Below are positions 14,415 to 21,864 of a DNA stretch of 28,853 nt, one piece after another. A program made the position numbers and the translations under genes. Origin of the DNA: DASVEG01 sp035540495 (lineage in GTDB: Bacteria; Actinomycetota; Acidimicrobiia; Acidimicrobiales; CADCTF01); contig DATLGL010000065.1 in assembly GCA_035540495.1 (NCBI GenBank), positions 1 through 28,853 on the forward strand, in the 5' to 3' direction. Within the stretch, counting starts at the first letter, position 1. Each line of letters opens with the position of its first letter. The notes under the pieces are model-generated. The model worked only from the letters and a program-made list of their open reading frames with translations. It ran no database searches and was not told where the DNA came from.

Positions 14415-15231
14415 CCCTTCGCTCGATCTCGTCGCCGATGCGGGCAGCGAGATCGGCGCTCAGCAGGTCGCTGCCGTGCCCAGCCCCGTCCATCCACCAC
14501 AGGTGCTTGTCGTCGGTGGCGAGGTGGTCGTGGATCTCCTGAGCGTGCTCCGGCGGGAAGTAGCCGTCCGCGGGGTCGGCGACGAGGATCACGAACGGGT
14601 TGGCGATCGCCGGCGCGACGTCGGCCACCGTCGCGTCGGTGCCTGGCAGCGTGTCCGAGACACGCGTGCGGAGCGCGATCCGCAACGCAGCGCGCCTCGG
14701 TCTGGACCCGATCCAGCGAGCGATACGGGCCGTCGGCCCGGTGTTCCCGTCGTTTCCGGTGCTCCAACGAGCGGGCGGGCTGATCGCGACGACGCCGGCA
14801 ACGGAGTCCGACGCCGCTGCGTGCAGCAGCGCGACCGCGGCTCCCAGGCTCACCCCCACTGTCACGACGGGCCTGGCTGCGCCACCCGACGTCGCCACGA
14901 CAACGCGCTCGACATCGATCGCCTCCCGAGGGCCGAAGCCGCAGTGGCCGCCGGAACGTCCATGACCGCGCAGGTCGGGCACGACGACGTCGAAGCGCCG
15001 CGCGAGCTCGTGGGCGAAGCGATGGACCGCCGGCGTGCGAGACCAGTGCGCGAAGCCGTGCAGCACCACGACCGTGCACGGCGCATCCCGCGGACCGGCG
15101 AGCGTGTGCACGACGAGACCCACCCCGTCGTCTGTGGTCACCACGCGTCGCTGCTCGCCGCGATAGCGAGGAGCAAGGTGATAGCTGCGCAGGTAGCGCG
15201 CTAGCGCGACGCTTGCTGCGCTCGCCGCCAT
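14386..15231 (-). CDS. Alpha/beta hydrolase
   Basis: This 281-aa serine hydrolase has an oxyanion motif VVLHGFAHWS, the DLRGHGRSGG strand region, and a nucleophile elbow GVSLGAAVAL. The Asp is likely in VADPADGYFPPEHA and the His in DGAGHGSDL. The N-terminal ASAASVALARYLRS may be a weak membrane or signal segment. Its ATG 15231 lies inside the 3' end of the ABC1 kinase gene (31-bp overlap), and the convergent YgjP-like gene overlaps its other end. Likely an esterase or lipase; the substrate is unknown. Confidence 0.88.
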   Translation of the reverse strand: MAASAASVALARYLRSYHLAPRYRGEQRRVVTTDDGVGLVVHTLAGPRDAPCTVVVLHGFAHWSRTPAVHRFAHELARRFDVVVPDLRGHGRSGGHCGFGPREAIDVERVVVATSGGAARPVVTVGVSLGAAVALLHAAASDSVAGVVAISPPARWSTGNDGNTGPTARIARWIGSRPRRAALRIALRTRVSDTLPGTDATVADVAPAIANPFVILVADPADGYFPPEHAQEIHDHLATDDKHLWWMDGAGHGSDLLSADLAARIGDEIERRVSPRRCPSR

Positions 15232-16658
15232 TCGGCCTCGGCCTCGCCGAGCGGCGTCACCGGGTCGGCGCCCTTGCGGTACTCGGCCAGGAGGCCGCCC
15301 CAGTCGTTGGTGGCGTTCAGCCGGCCCAGCAGCGCGGACATCCCCCAGACGACGCGATCGAGGATCACGTAGTGGGGCGGCATGTTGAGCACCTGCATGA
15401 CGTCGGAGTACTCACCCGCGACGTCGATGATGCGAGAGAGCGCGTTCGACGTCCAGTCCTTGGTGTAGGTGAACCGGTCGACCATGAACGGCTCGTACGG
15501 CGTCGACACGTAGTCGAAGACGTGCTGCGGGTCGAGACCGTGGCCCGTGCGGAGGAAGTTCGCCTTCTCCGCCTCCCGCACCGTGCCTTCGGCATCGTTC
15601 TCGAGGATGCGGTCGAGGATGCCGGTGAGCGACTCGAGCTCGCCCGGGTTCCACCGCTTCACGAGGCCGAAGTCGAGGAACGTCACGGTGCCGTCTCGAT
15701 GGAAGATGTAGTTGCCCGGGTGCGGGTCGCCGTTGAAGACGTGGAAGTGCTGGATCGAACCCTGGGCGAAGCGGAAGAGCACCTCCGCCGCCTTCTGGCG
15801 CGTCGCCTCGTCGACCGTCTCCCGGAACTCGTCGAAGCGCATGCCATCGACCCATTCGCTGGTGAGCACCCGCTGGGTGCTGAGCTCGGGGACCACCTCG
15901 GGCACGTGGATGAACGGATGCTTCCGGTAGCGCTCGACGAACTCCATCTGGAGCTTCGCTTCGAGGCGGTAGTCGAGCTCGTCCGCCATGCGCGCCCGTA
16001 GCTCGTCGACGAGCGACTTCACGTCGAGGTTCTTGAGGGCGAAGCTGGCGAAGAGGCCGTAGAGCATCTCCGCGTTGTCGAGGTCGCTCTTGATGGCCTT
16101 GTCGACGCCCGGGTACTGGACCTTCACCGCCACCACGCGTCCGTCGCGTGTGACGGCTTTGTGGACCTGGCCGATCGACGCCGCGCCGAGCGGCACGGGG
16201 TCCCACTCGAGGAAGAGGTGCTCCGGGTCCTGGCCGAGCTCCTCCTTGATGACGCCCGCGGCGAGGCTTGGCGCCATCGGTGGCACGTCCTGCTGCAGCG
16301 TCGCCAGCGCGGCCTGTGCCTCGGGCGGCAGGCCGTCGGCGATGAACGACAGCATCTGGCCCGCCTTCATGATGGCGCCCTTCATGCCGCCGAGCGTCGC
16401 CGCGACGTCCTGCGCGGTTCGGATCGCGAACTGCTCGTCGAGGCGAGCCCGCTCCTCCTCGTCGGCGCCTCGCCCCTTCACCTTCACGACCGCGAAGTGG
16501 GCGGCGCGGTGGACGGTGAGGCGCATGATCCTCACGCGACGCTCGACGCGGTGACGGCGGTCTTCGTCGCGCAGTGCAACCGCTGCGGCCGCCGCCGTCG
16601 CCGCGGTGGCGGCGGCAGACGCCGCTGCTCCGATCTTCACCACCCGCCTGATGCGCAT
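15201..16658 (-). CDS. ABC1/UbiB (ADCK-type) atypical kinase
   Basis: This 485-aa UbiB-family protein has an Ala-rich putative membrane segment at about 9-28, then the family's KxGQ motif (K98-A-G-Q101), the Ala-rich loop PLGAASIGQVHKA at 156-168, VAVKVQYPG with K179, the catalytic block GDPHPGNY (D311, N316), and D329-F-G. All core residues of the fold are intact. In other bacteria it aids isoprenoid-lipid (quinone) metabolism as an ATPase; here the menaquinone or lipid target is unknown. I chose ATG 16658, 11 nt after the DksA-like stop; a 48-residue extension upstream is only out-of-frame DksA sequence. Confidence 0.93.
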   Translation of the reverse strand: MRIRRVVKIGAAASAAATAATAAAAAVALRDEDRRHRVERRVRIMRLTVHRAAHFAVVKVKGRGADEEERARLDEQFAIRTAQDVAATLGGMKGAIMKAGQMLSFIADGLPPEAQAALATLQQDVPPMAPSLAAGVIKEELGQDPEHLFLEWDPVPLGAASIGQVHKAVTRDGRVVAVKVQYPGVDKAIKSDLDNAEMLYGLFASFALKNLDVKSLVDELRARMADELDYRLEAKLQMEFVERYRKHPFIHVPEVVPELSTQRVLTSEWVDGMRFDEFRETVDEATRQKAAEVLFRFAQGSIQHFHVFNGDPHPGNYIFHRDGTVTFLDFGLVKRWNPGELESLTGILDRILENDAEGTVREAEKANFLRTGHGLDPQHVFDYVSTPYEPFMVDRFTYTKDWTSNALSRIIDVAGEYSDVMQVLNMPPHYVILDRVVWGMSALLGRLNATNDWGGLLAEYRKGADPVTPLGEAEAEWRRAQQASR

Positions 16659-16669
16659 GGAGCGGTGCG

Positions 16670-17062
16670 CTACTCCTCGGTCGTCGCCGCGGCGGCCGAT
16701 CGGGCTTCCTGCTCCGCGAGGGCCTGGTCGTCGACGCAGAACCTCGTGGCCGGCATGGCGTCGAGCCGCTCGTCCGGGATCTGCTTGCCGCACGCCTCGC
16801 ACGTGCCGTAGGTGCCTTCGTCGAGGCGCCGGAGTGCGTACTCGATCTCGCCGAGCTCGGCTTCTACCTCGTCGAGGATGCTCAGGTCCTTCGAGCGCTC
16901 GAACGTCTCGGTGCCCGTGTCGGCCTGGTGCTGGTCGACCGATGACAGCTCCTGCAGGCCGTCCTCCTCGGACTCCTCACGCAGTGCGCTGTACTCCTGG
17001 CGCAGCCCCTCGAGTCGTTCCCGCTCTTCGGCGAGTCGGTCGCGCATGTGCTCGGCGTCCAT
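16670..17062 (-). CDS. DksA/TraR-family zinc-finger protein with an altered fourth ligand
   Basis: This 130-aa protein has a long Glu/Arg-rich coiled coil (5-80) and the DksA/TraR finger. The ligands are C88 and C91 (TCEACGK) and C109 in RFCVDDQ, but the normal fourth Cys (CxxC) is D112. The finger is therefore C-C-C-D, or only structurally maintained. DksA proteins enter the RNA polymerase secondary channel; the coiled-coil tip here has no obvious DxxDxA acidic motif in its standard form, so that mechanism is not assured. The ATG 17062 has TAGCCT six nt before it, a leaderless start. It heads an operon with the ABC1 kinase and the hydrolase. Confidence 0.88.
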   Translation of the reverse strand: MDAEHMRDRLAEERERLEGLRQEYSALREESEEDGLQELSSVDQHQADTGTETFERSKDLSILDEVEAELGEIEYALRRLDEGTYGTCEACGKQIPDERLDAMPATRFCVDDQALAEQEARSAAAATTEE

Positions 17063-17068
17063 GAGCCG

Positions 17069-17074
17069 AGGCTA
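17069..17074 (-). promoter_or_regulatory. -10 element TAGCCT, leaderless type, for the DksA-like operon
   Basis: Six nt separate it from ATG 17062. The same hexamer precedes proC. Confidence 0.5.
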
Positions 17075-17163
17075 CCCACCGGGCGGCGGTTGCGATCCTA
17101 GAAGTCGGGCGGCGTCGACTGGGGCACGATCGGTCGTGTGGCCTCGTAGGCTTCCACGAGGTC

Positions 17164-17236
17164 GGGGGTGTAGCTCAGCTGGCAGAGCAGCGCTCTTTTA
17201 AAGCGAAGTGCGTGGGTTCGAGCCCCACCGCCCCCA
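17164..17236 (+). tRNA. tRNA-Lys (anticodon UUU)
   Basis: A 73-nt cloverleaf can be folded. The acceptor GGGGGTG pairs with CGCCCCC (one T-G wobble), discriminator A. The D arm is GCTC/GAGC, the T arm GTGGG-TTCGAGC-CCCAC, and the variable loop is 5 nt. The anticodon loop CTTTTAA has T33 and anticodon TTT at 17197-17199. The anticodon stem GCGCT/AGCGA has one G-A mismatch at positions 27-43 next to the D junction. CCA is not encoded. The minus-strand HNH gene ends inside this tRNA: its stop codon is the complement of 17198-17200 in the anticodon loop. Confidence 0.95.
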
Positions 17237-17734
17237 CTCGTCGTCGTCGAAGCGAAACAGGGCCGGAGCATCACGCTCGCGATACCGGAAGGCGTTCGCA
17301 CGCATCGCTGTGCGCCGGCGGTGGCAGTTCGCACAGACGACTTCGCACTTCTCGATCTCGGCGACGATGGCCTGCCAACGCTGCCGCATCATGGCGCTGA
17401 TGTTCCGCACCTTGTCGCGGAGGTGGTCGAAGTCGAGGACCACGGGGTCTGATTCTCCGTAGTCGACGCACGGGTGAGCCCGCAAGTAGTCGAGGATCCG
17501 CCACTGCGCCTCCCGCTTCCGAGCCCGCGCATACTCGTACATGCGGCGTGCCTTCACTTCAGGGTGTTCCTCGTACCAGCGCTTGTTCACCTCGATGTTG
17601 CAGGTCTTGCACCGGCGTTGAAGACCGTCGGGCCGCCCCCGGTTGCGGTGGTACTCGCTCACCGGCTTGAGCTCCCCGCAGTCGATGCAGCGCTTGAGGT
17701 CGAGGCCATCCAAAGGCAGCTGCGGCTGATCCAT
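17198..17734 (-). CDS. HNH endonuclease-like protein with zinc fingers, overlapping tRNA-Lys
   Basis: This 178-aa protein has an N-terminal zinc finger (C16, C19, C42, C45: CIDCGELKP and RCKTCN) and a C-terminal HNH nuclease core: LDFDH with D103-H104, then CEVVCANCHRRRT with C134, C137 and H138. The first Cys pair of the HNH zinc site is C89-V-D-Y92, with Tyr where the family usually has Cys. ATG 17734 is chosen because AGGAG lies 5 nt before it. Its last 13 codons are the antisense of tRNA-Lys. The promoter holds a TAGGAT -10 and a LexA-type box, so it is probably DNA-damage induced. It may be a homing-like or integrative remnant; the target is unknown. Confidence 0.85.
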   Translation of the reverse strand: MDQPQLPLDGLDLKRCIDCGELKPVSEYHRNRGRPDGLQRRCKTCNIEVNKRWYEEHPEVKARRMYEYARARKREAQWRILDYLRAHPCVDYGESDPVVLDFDHLRDKVRNISAMMRQRWQAIVAEIEKCEVVCANCHRRRTAMRANAFRYRERDAPALFRFDDDEWGRWGSNPRTSL

Positions 17735-17802
17735 GTCGACTCCTGATGAGGTCGATGGTCGAGCGGCAGCACGGGCTGCGAGCGGCGGAAGGCCGGGCAA
17801 CC

Positions 17803-17808
17803 ATCCTA
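17803..17808 (-). promoter_or_regulatory. -10 element TAGGAT for the HNH gene
   Basis: On the minus strand TAGGAT is about 68 nt before ATG 17734, giving a leader with a good Shine-Dalgarno site, unlike the leaderless genes nearby. The LexA-type box overlaps the expected -35 region. Confidence 0.45.
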
Positions 17809-17818
17809 CCACGTGAGG

Positions 17819-17832
17819 CGAACATGTGTTCG
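17819..17832. promoter_or_regulatory. LexA (SOS) box
   Basis: CGAACATGTGTTCG matches the actinobacterial/Bacillus-type SOS consensus CGAAC-N4-GTTCG exactly. It lies between the stop of the thiamine-binding-family gene and the TAGGAT element of the HNH gene, so only the HNH promoter is placed to be controlled. Confidence 0.7.
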
Positions 17833-17837
17833 AACTA

Positions 17838-18146
17838 CTATTCCAGCGCGCGCTCCACCCGCTCGACCTTCGACCGCAGTGCGCCGGTGACGCCTGGCCG
17901 GTGGTCGACCTTGATCACCACGGAGACCCGCGGCGCCACCGCGGCCACCGCCATCGTGGCGGCCTTCACCACGGCCATGACCTCGTCCCACTCCCCCTCG
18001 ATGTTCGTGAACATCGCGTTCGTCTCGTTCGGCAGCCCGCTGTCCCGCACCACGCGAATCGCGGCAGCGACCGCATCGCCCACCGAGCCGTCGTCCGCAC
18101 CGGCCAGTCCTGTCGGCGACACCGAAAACGCCACCAGCGTGCTCAT
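17838..18146 (-). CDS. Thiamine-binding protein family (YqgV/MTH1187-like)
   Basis: This 102-aa protein belongs to the small MTH1187/DUF77 family, which binds thiamine in solved examples and may act as a cytosolic carrier or sensor. It reads VAFSVSPTG at the start, then ETNAMFTNIEGEWDEVMAVV in the middle, and VSVVIKVDHRPG near the end. The ATG overlaps the TGA of the S9 peptidase gene by four bases (ATGA), so the two are co-translated. A dinucleotide gap separates it from the SOS box. Why it is coupled to a peptidase is unclear. Confidence 0.85.
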   Translation of the reverse strand: MSTLVAFSVSPTGLAGADDGSVGDAVAAAIRVVRDSGLPNETNAMFTNIEGEWDEVMAVVKAATMAVAAVAPRVSVVIKVDHRPGVTGALRSKVERVERALE

Positions 18147-20074
18147 CGCACCAGCCTCTCCTCGTGCACGATCTTCACCGGAGGCACCTCGTCGGCCGGC
18201 GTGAACCCGAGCACGCGGCCGAGGAACGACAGTTCCGCCTGCGCGACGGTGACGATCGAGTCCGCCTTCCGGAACCCGTGCTGCTCGCCCTCGAACGCGA
18301 CGTACGCGTGAGGGATCCCTTTGTCGGCCAGCGCCTCCGCCATCATCTCCGACTGCTCGGGCGGCACGACCTTGTCCTCCAGCCCCTGGAACAGGATCAG
18401 CGGGCAGGACAGCGCGTCGGTGTGGTGGATCGGTGAACGCTCCTTGTAGAGGTCGACCGCTTCGGGATACGGACCGATCAGCCCGTCGAGGTACCGGCTC
18501 TCGAACTTGTGCGTGTCGCGAGCCAAGGCCTCCGCGTCGGCGACGCCGTAGTGCGACGACCCCGCAGCGAAGACCCCGGGACGGAACGTCAGCGCAGCCA
18601 ACGTCGTGTACCCGCCCGCGCTGCCGCCCCGGATGACGAGACGAGACGGATCGACCCGATCGGAGGCTGCGAGGTGGAGCGCGGCGTGCACGCAGTCGTC
18701 GACGTCGACGATCCCCCACGTCCCGCGCAGACGTTCGCGGTACTCGCGCCCGTAGCCGGTGCTGCCGCCGTAGTTGACGTCGACCACGGCCACACCTCGA
18801 GTGGTCCAGTACTGGATGCCGAGGTTGAGGCTCGACGACGTCGCGCTCGTCGGGCCGCCGTGCGACAAGACGATGAGGGGCGGGCGCTCGTCGGGAGGTC
18901 CGACGTGCTCGGGGTTGTGAGGGGCGTAGTAGAGCGCGTGGGCGGTCCGATCGCCCGTCGTCGGGAACTCGATCGGCTCGGGCCGCGAGATGAACGACCC
19001 ATCGACGAGCGCGTCCTGCGAAGAGCGCAGCACCTCGTACTGGCCGTCTCGAGCCACCCGAACGACGGCGGCCGCGCGGTCGGGAGCTGCGGCAAGGCAC
19101 ACCACCGACTCGCCGTCGCCGGCCGCGACTACCGACTCGTACGACGAGAACGGCAGCTCGCCACCCACCCCTTCGAGCACTCGCACGCCGCGTGACGAAC
19201 CGGCTCGGACCATCGAGCCATCGCGGAGGAACGTGTACGTCGACTGCCCGAACACCCAGTCGGGTCCCGTGTACTCGACGCCCTCGTCGAACGGGACGGG
19301 TGCTCCGTCCTCCCGTGAGATGCGCCACCACCCGGACTCGTCGCTCACCCAGTGCAGAACTCCGCCGGGCGACCACCGAGGTTGAGACACCGAGACGCCG
19401 CCCGACCCGCCGGCGACGACGCGCGAACCGGAGACGGCCATGGTCGAGGGATCGACCGCCGCCACGTGCAGCACCGTCGCGTCCCACGGCATGTCCGGGT
19501 GGTTCCACGACAGCCACGCGAGGCGGCGTCCGTCTGGCGACATCCGTGGAGCGGAGAAGAAGTCCCTGCGATCGGCGAGCACCACCGTCTCGCCGTCGGC
19601 CAGACGCACCGCCACGAGGTCGTTCAGCACGTCGACCGGCCCGCCGTGCTCCGGATGCCGCTCGCGGACGCAGAGCACCCACGCGCCGTCGCGAGTGATC
19701 TCGTGATCGGCGTAGCGCACCGACGCGAGCCCGAGCTCCGCAGCGGCAGGAGTGATCGCGCGCCCCGCGCCGTCGTACAACCGCTGGTCGGCGAAGTTCG
19801 AGAACACGACCAGGCCATCGCGCACGTCGTACGACCGGCCGCCGTACTCGTGCACCGTCGTTCTGGCCGACAGGCCCTCCGGCACGACATCGGTCACAGC
19901 GCCGTCCGCCGAGCGGCGCACGATCACCTGCCGCCCCGCCTCCGCCGGCCGTCCTTCGTTCCAATAGATGTCGTCGCCGTCACAGGCGACCGACGACAGA
20001 CGGACGGCGCCGGCGACGAGGAGCTCCGGAGCGATGGGCGACTTCCACGACCCGTACGGGGCGGCAGTGGGCAT
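18143..20074 (-). CDS. S9-family prolyl oligopeptidase / acylaminoacyl peptidase
   Basis: This 643-aa serine peptidase has an N-terminal beta-propeller-like region (about 20-360) and a C-terminal alpha/beta-hydrolase domain. The catalytic triad is S485 in GGSAGG, D567 in GLEDKVVPP and H599 in GEQHGF. The oxyanion motif is LSHGGPTS, and YGGSTGYGREYRERL is typical of the dipeptidyl/acylaminoacyl subfamily. No signal peptide is seen, so it is probably cytosolic and digests peptides released by proteolysis. TAGGCT lies 6 nt before the ATG. The nudC gene is divergent, 30 bp away. Confidence 0.95.
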   Translation of the reverse strand: MPTAAPYGSWKSPIAPELLVAGAVRLSSVACDGDDIYWNEGRPAEAGRQVIVRRSADGAVTDVVPEGLSARTTVHEYGGRSYDVRDGLVVFSNFADQRLYDGAGRAITPAAAELGLASVRYADHEITRDGAWVLCVRERHPEHGGPVDVLNDLVAVRLADGETVVLADRRDFFSAPRMSPDGRRLAWLSWNHPDMPWDATVLHVAAVDPSTMAVSGSRVVAGGSGGVSVSQPRWSPGGVLHWVSDESGWWRISREDGAPVPFDEGVEYTGPDWVFGQSTYTFLRDGSMVRAGSSRGVRVLEGVGGELPFSSYESVVAAGDGESVVCLAAAPDRAAAVVRVARDGQYEVLRSSQDALVDGSFISRPEPIEFPTTGDRTAHALYYAPHNPEHVGPPDERPPLIVLSHGGPTSATSSSLNLGIQYWTTRGVAVVDVNYGGSTGYGREYRERLRGTWGIVDVDDCVHAALHLAASDRVDPSRLVIRGGSAGGYTTLAALTFRPGVFAAGSSHYGVADAEALARDTHKFESRYLDGLIGPYPEAVDLYKERSPIHHTDALSCPLILFQGLEDKVVPPEQSEMMAEALADKGIPHAYVAFEGEQHGFRKADSIVTVAQAELSFLGRVLGFTPADEVPPVKIVHEERLVR

Positions 20075-20080
20075 CGGGCG

Positions 20081-20098
20081 AGCCTACGCAGGCAGACT
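20081..20098. promoter_or_regulatory. Divergent leaderless promoter pair for the S9 peptidase and nudC
   Basis: In the 30-bp gap TAGGCT (complement of 20081-20086) is 6 nt before the S9 ATG, and CAGACT (20093-20098) is 6 nt before the nudC GTG. The elements point outward and are 6 bp apart, so the -35 regions must overlap the opposite start. Confidence 0.4.
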
Positions 20099-20104
20099 TC
20101 GCCC

Positions 20105-21013
20105 GTGACGAGACCGGCGCGGCAGATCCCGACCACCCGCAACACCTTTAGCACCGGGCGGCTCGACCGCCTCGGACGCCTGCGCAAGGACACTGAACGA
20201 CTCGCGGTGCACCTCGCCGACGGCGAACGGGTCGTCATCCCGATCTGCGGCGCACGAGTCGCAACGTCGATGGGCGACGCCGGCCCGAGCATCGCGACAC
20301 TCGAGATCACGGAGGTCGACGAGAACGACCTGTGGCTGCTCGGGGAGATCGACGGGACGACGTATGTCGCCATCGACCTCGACGACGACGGACTCGACCG
20401 CCGCGACCTGCCGGACGACATCCGGTGGTCCGGGCTGCGCGAGATCGCGGCGATGCTCGACGAGGACGACGCCAACATCCTCGCAACGGCAACGGGACTC
20501 GCTCACTGGCATCGCACCCACCGCTACTGCGGCGCCTGCGGAGCCGAGACGGTCGCCGACTGGTCTGGCCACCGCCGTCGGTGCGACGGCTGCAACCGTG
20601 AGCACTTCCCGCGAACCGACCCGGCGATCATCGTCCTCGTCACCCACGACGACCGAGCGCTCCTCGCCCGCAACCCGGCGTGGCCCCGCGGGTTCTCGTC
20701 GGTGCTCGCGGGCTTCGTCGAACCGGGCGAGTCGTTGGAAGACGCCGTCGCTCGGGAGGTGAAGGAGGAGGTCGGCCTCACCGTCGAGACGGTGACCTAC
20801 GAGTCGAGCCAGCCGTGGCCGTTCCCGTCGTCGATCATGCTCGGCTTCCGCGCCGAGGCGACGAACGACGCGCTCGACCCCGACCCGGAAGAGATCGCCG
20901 ACGCCTGCTTCTACACCCGGGACGAGCTGGCGCACGGTGCGGTGGGGATGCCCCCGCCCATGTCGATCGCCCGCCGCCTGATCGACGACTGGATCGCGGA
21001 GGAAGACGCTTGA
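20105..21013 (+). CDS. nudC: NAD(+)/NADH pyrophosphatase (NudC-type Nudix hydrolase)
   Basis: This 302-aa Nudix enzyme splits NAD(H) into NMN(H) and AMP; E. coli NudC also removes NAD caps from RNA. A zinc ribbon with C142, C145, C160 and C163 (YCGACG, RCDGC) precedes the Nudix box 203-225 (GFVEPGESLEDAVAREVKEE, then VGL). The hallmark SQPWPFPSS lies at 235-243. All family motifs are present. Start GTG 20105 has a CAGACT element 6 nt upstream. The frame is open much further upstream but only in antisense of the S9 gene. Confidence 0.96.
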   Translation: MTRPARQIPTTRNTFSTGRLDRLGRLRKDTERLAVHLADGERVVIPICGARVATSMGDAGPSIATLEITEVDENDLWLLGEIDGTTYVAIDLDDDGLDRRDLPDDIRWSGLREIAAMLDEDDANILATATGLAHWHRTHRYCGACGAETVADWSGHRRRCDGCNREHFPRTDPAIIVLVTHDDRALLARNPAWPRGFSSVLAGFVEPGESLEDAVAREVKEEVGLTVETVTYESSQPWPFPSSIMLGFRAEATNDALDPDPEEIADACFYTRDELAHGAVGMPPPMSIARRLIDDWIAEEDA

Positions 21014-21066
21014 CTGCGCATGTAGCGGCGACGAGAGCAGCCGCCGGCCACGCACGCTGACGCGCG

Positions 21067-21864
21067 GTGCCCGCACGCCGGCCGCCGCGCCACGACCACG
21101 ACGCCGGAGGCGACCCGTCGCTCCTCGACGCGAAGGCCGCGCTTCGCGACGAGGTGTGGACGGCGCTCCGCGACGCACGCGCCGCGCGGTTCCCGGGCGC
21201 GTTCGGCCGCATCCCGAACGTCGTCGGAGCGGAGGCAGCAGCCGAGCGACTCCGCCAGACCGAACAGTGGCGTCGCGCGAGCACGATCAAGTCGAACCCC
21301 GATGCGCCCCAGTGGCCGGTTCGACAGCGCGCGCTCGAAGACAGCAAGCGCGTGTTCATGGCGGTGCCTCGGCTGGCCGGGCGCGATCCCTTCCTCCTGC
21401 TCGATCCGGCGACGCTGACGGTTCGGCCTCGCGCCGCTTCGTCGATCAAGGGTGCGACCGACCACGCACGGCCGGTGCCGGTGAGCGCGCTCGATCCGGT
21501 CGACCTCGTCGTCACCGGGTGCGTGGCGGTCGACCCGACCGGCGCGCGCCTCGGCAAGGGAGGTGGCTTCAGTGACCTCGAGTTCGCGATCGCCACCGAA
21601 GCAGGACTGATCGACGACGACACCGTCGTGGTGACGACGGTGCACGAGCTGCAGGTGCTCGATCCGGGGCGCATTCCGATGAGTGGCCACGACGTCCCAC
21701 TCGAACTCATCGTCACGCCCGAGCGGATCATCGAGTGCTCGAGGTCCCGGCCCCGCGCGAGCGGAATCGCCTGGGACGACCTGACGCCGGAGAAGATCGC
21801 TGCGATCCCGCTCCTCGGGGAGCTCAGGAAGCGAGCAACGCGAGCACGCCCTCGACGTCGCTGA
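21067..21864 (+). CDS. 5-formyltetrahydrofolate cyclo-ligase-like protein (MTHFS domain)
   Basis: This 265-aa protein contains the family signature PTGARLGKGGGFSDLEFA at about 157-174. The N-terminal Lys/Arg-rich part is longer than canonical cyclo-ligase, and the middle is like MTHFS-domain proteins. Canonical enzymes convert 5-formyl-THF to methenyl-THF with ATP; the divergent length makes the activity plausible but unproven. It starts at GTG 21067, 53 nt after nudC, and its last 41 bp overlap the converging HAD gene. The first 13 residues (MPARRPPRHDHDA) lack family-like sequence. Confidence 0.82.
   Translation: MPARRPPRHDHDAGGDPSLLDAKAALRDEVWTALRDARAARFPGAFGRIPNVVGAEAAAERLRQTEQWRRASTIKSNPDAPQWPVRQRALEDSKRVFMAVPRLAGRDPFLLLDPATLTVRPRAASSIKGATDHARPVPVSALDPVDLVVTGCVAVDPTGARLGKGGGFSDLEFAIATEAGLIDDDTVVVTTVHELQVLDPGRIPMSGHDVPLELIVTPERIIECSRSRPRASGIAWDDLTPEKIAAIPLLGELRKRATRARPRRR

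Noticed and set aside
16659..16802. A 48-residue longer start for the ABC1 kinase
   Set aside because: The extension is out-of-frame DksA-like sequence; ATG 16658 follows the DksA-like stop by 11 nt.
17098..17334. A minus-strand frame reading through the tRNA-Lys
   Set aside because: It is the reverse complement of the tRNA and of HNH sequence, a known type of false protein from tRNA genes.
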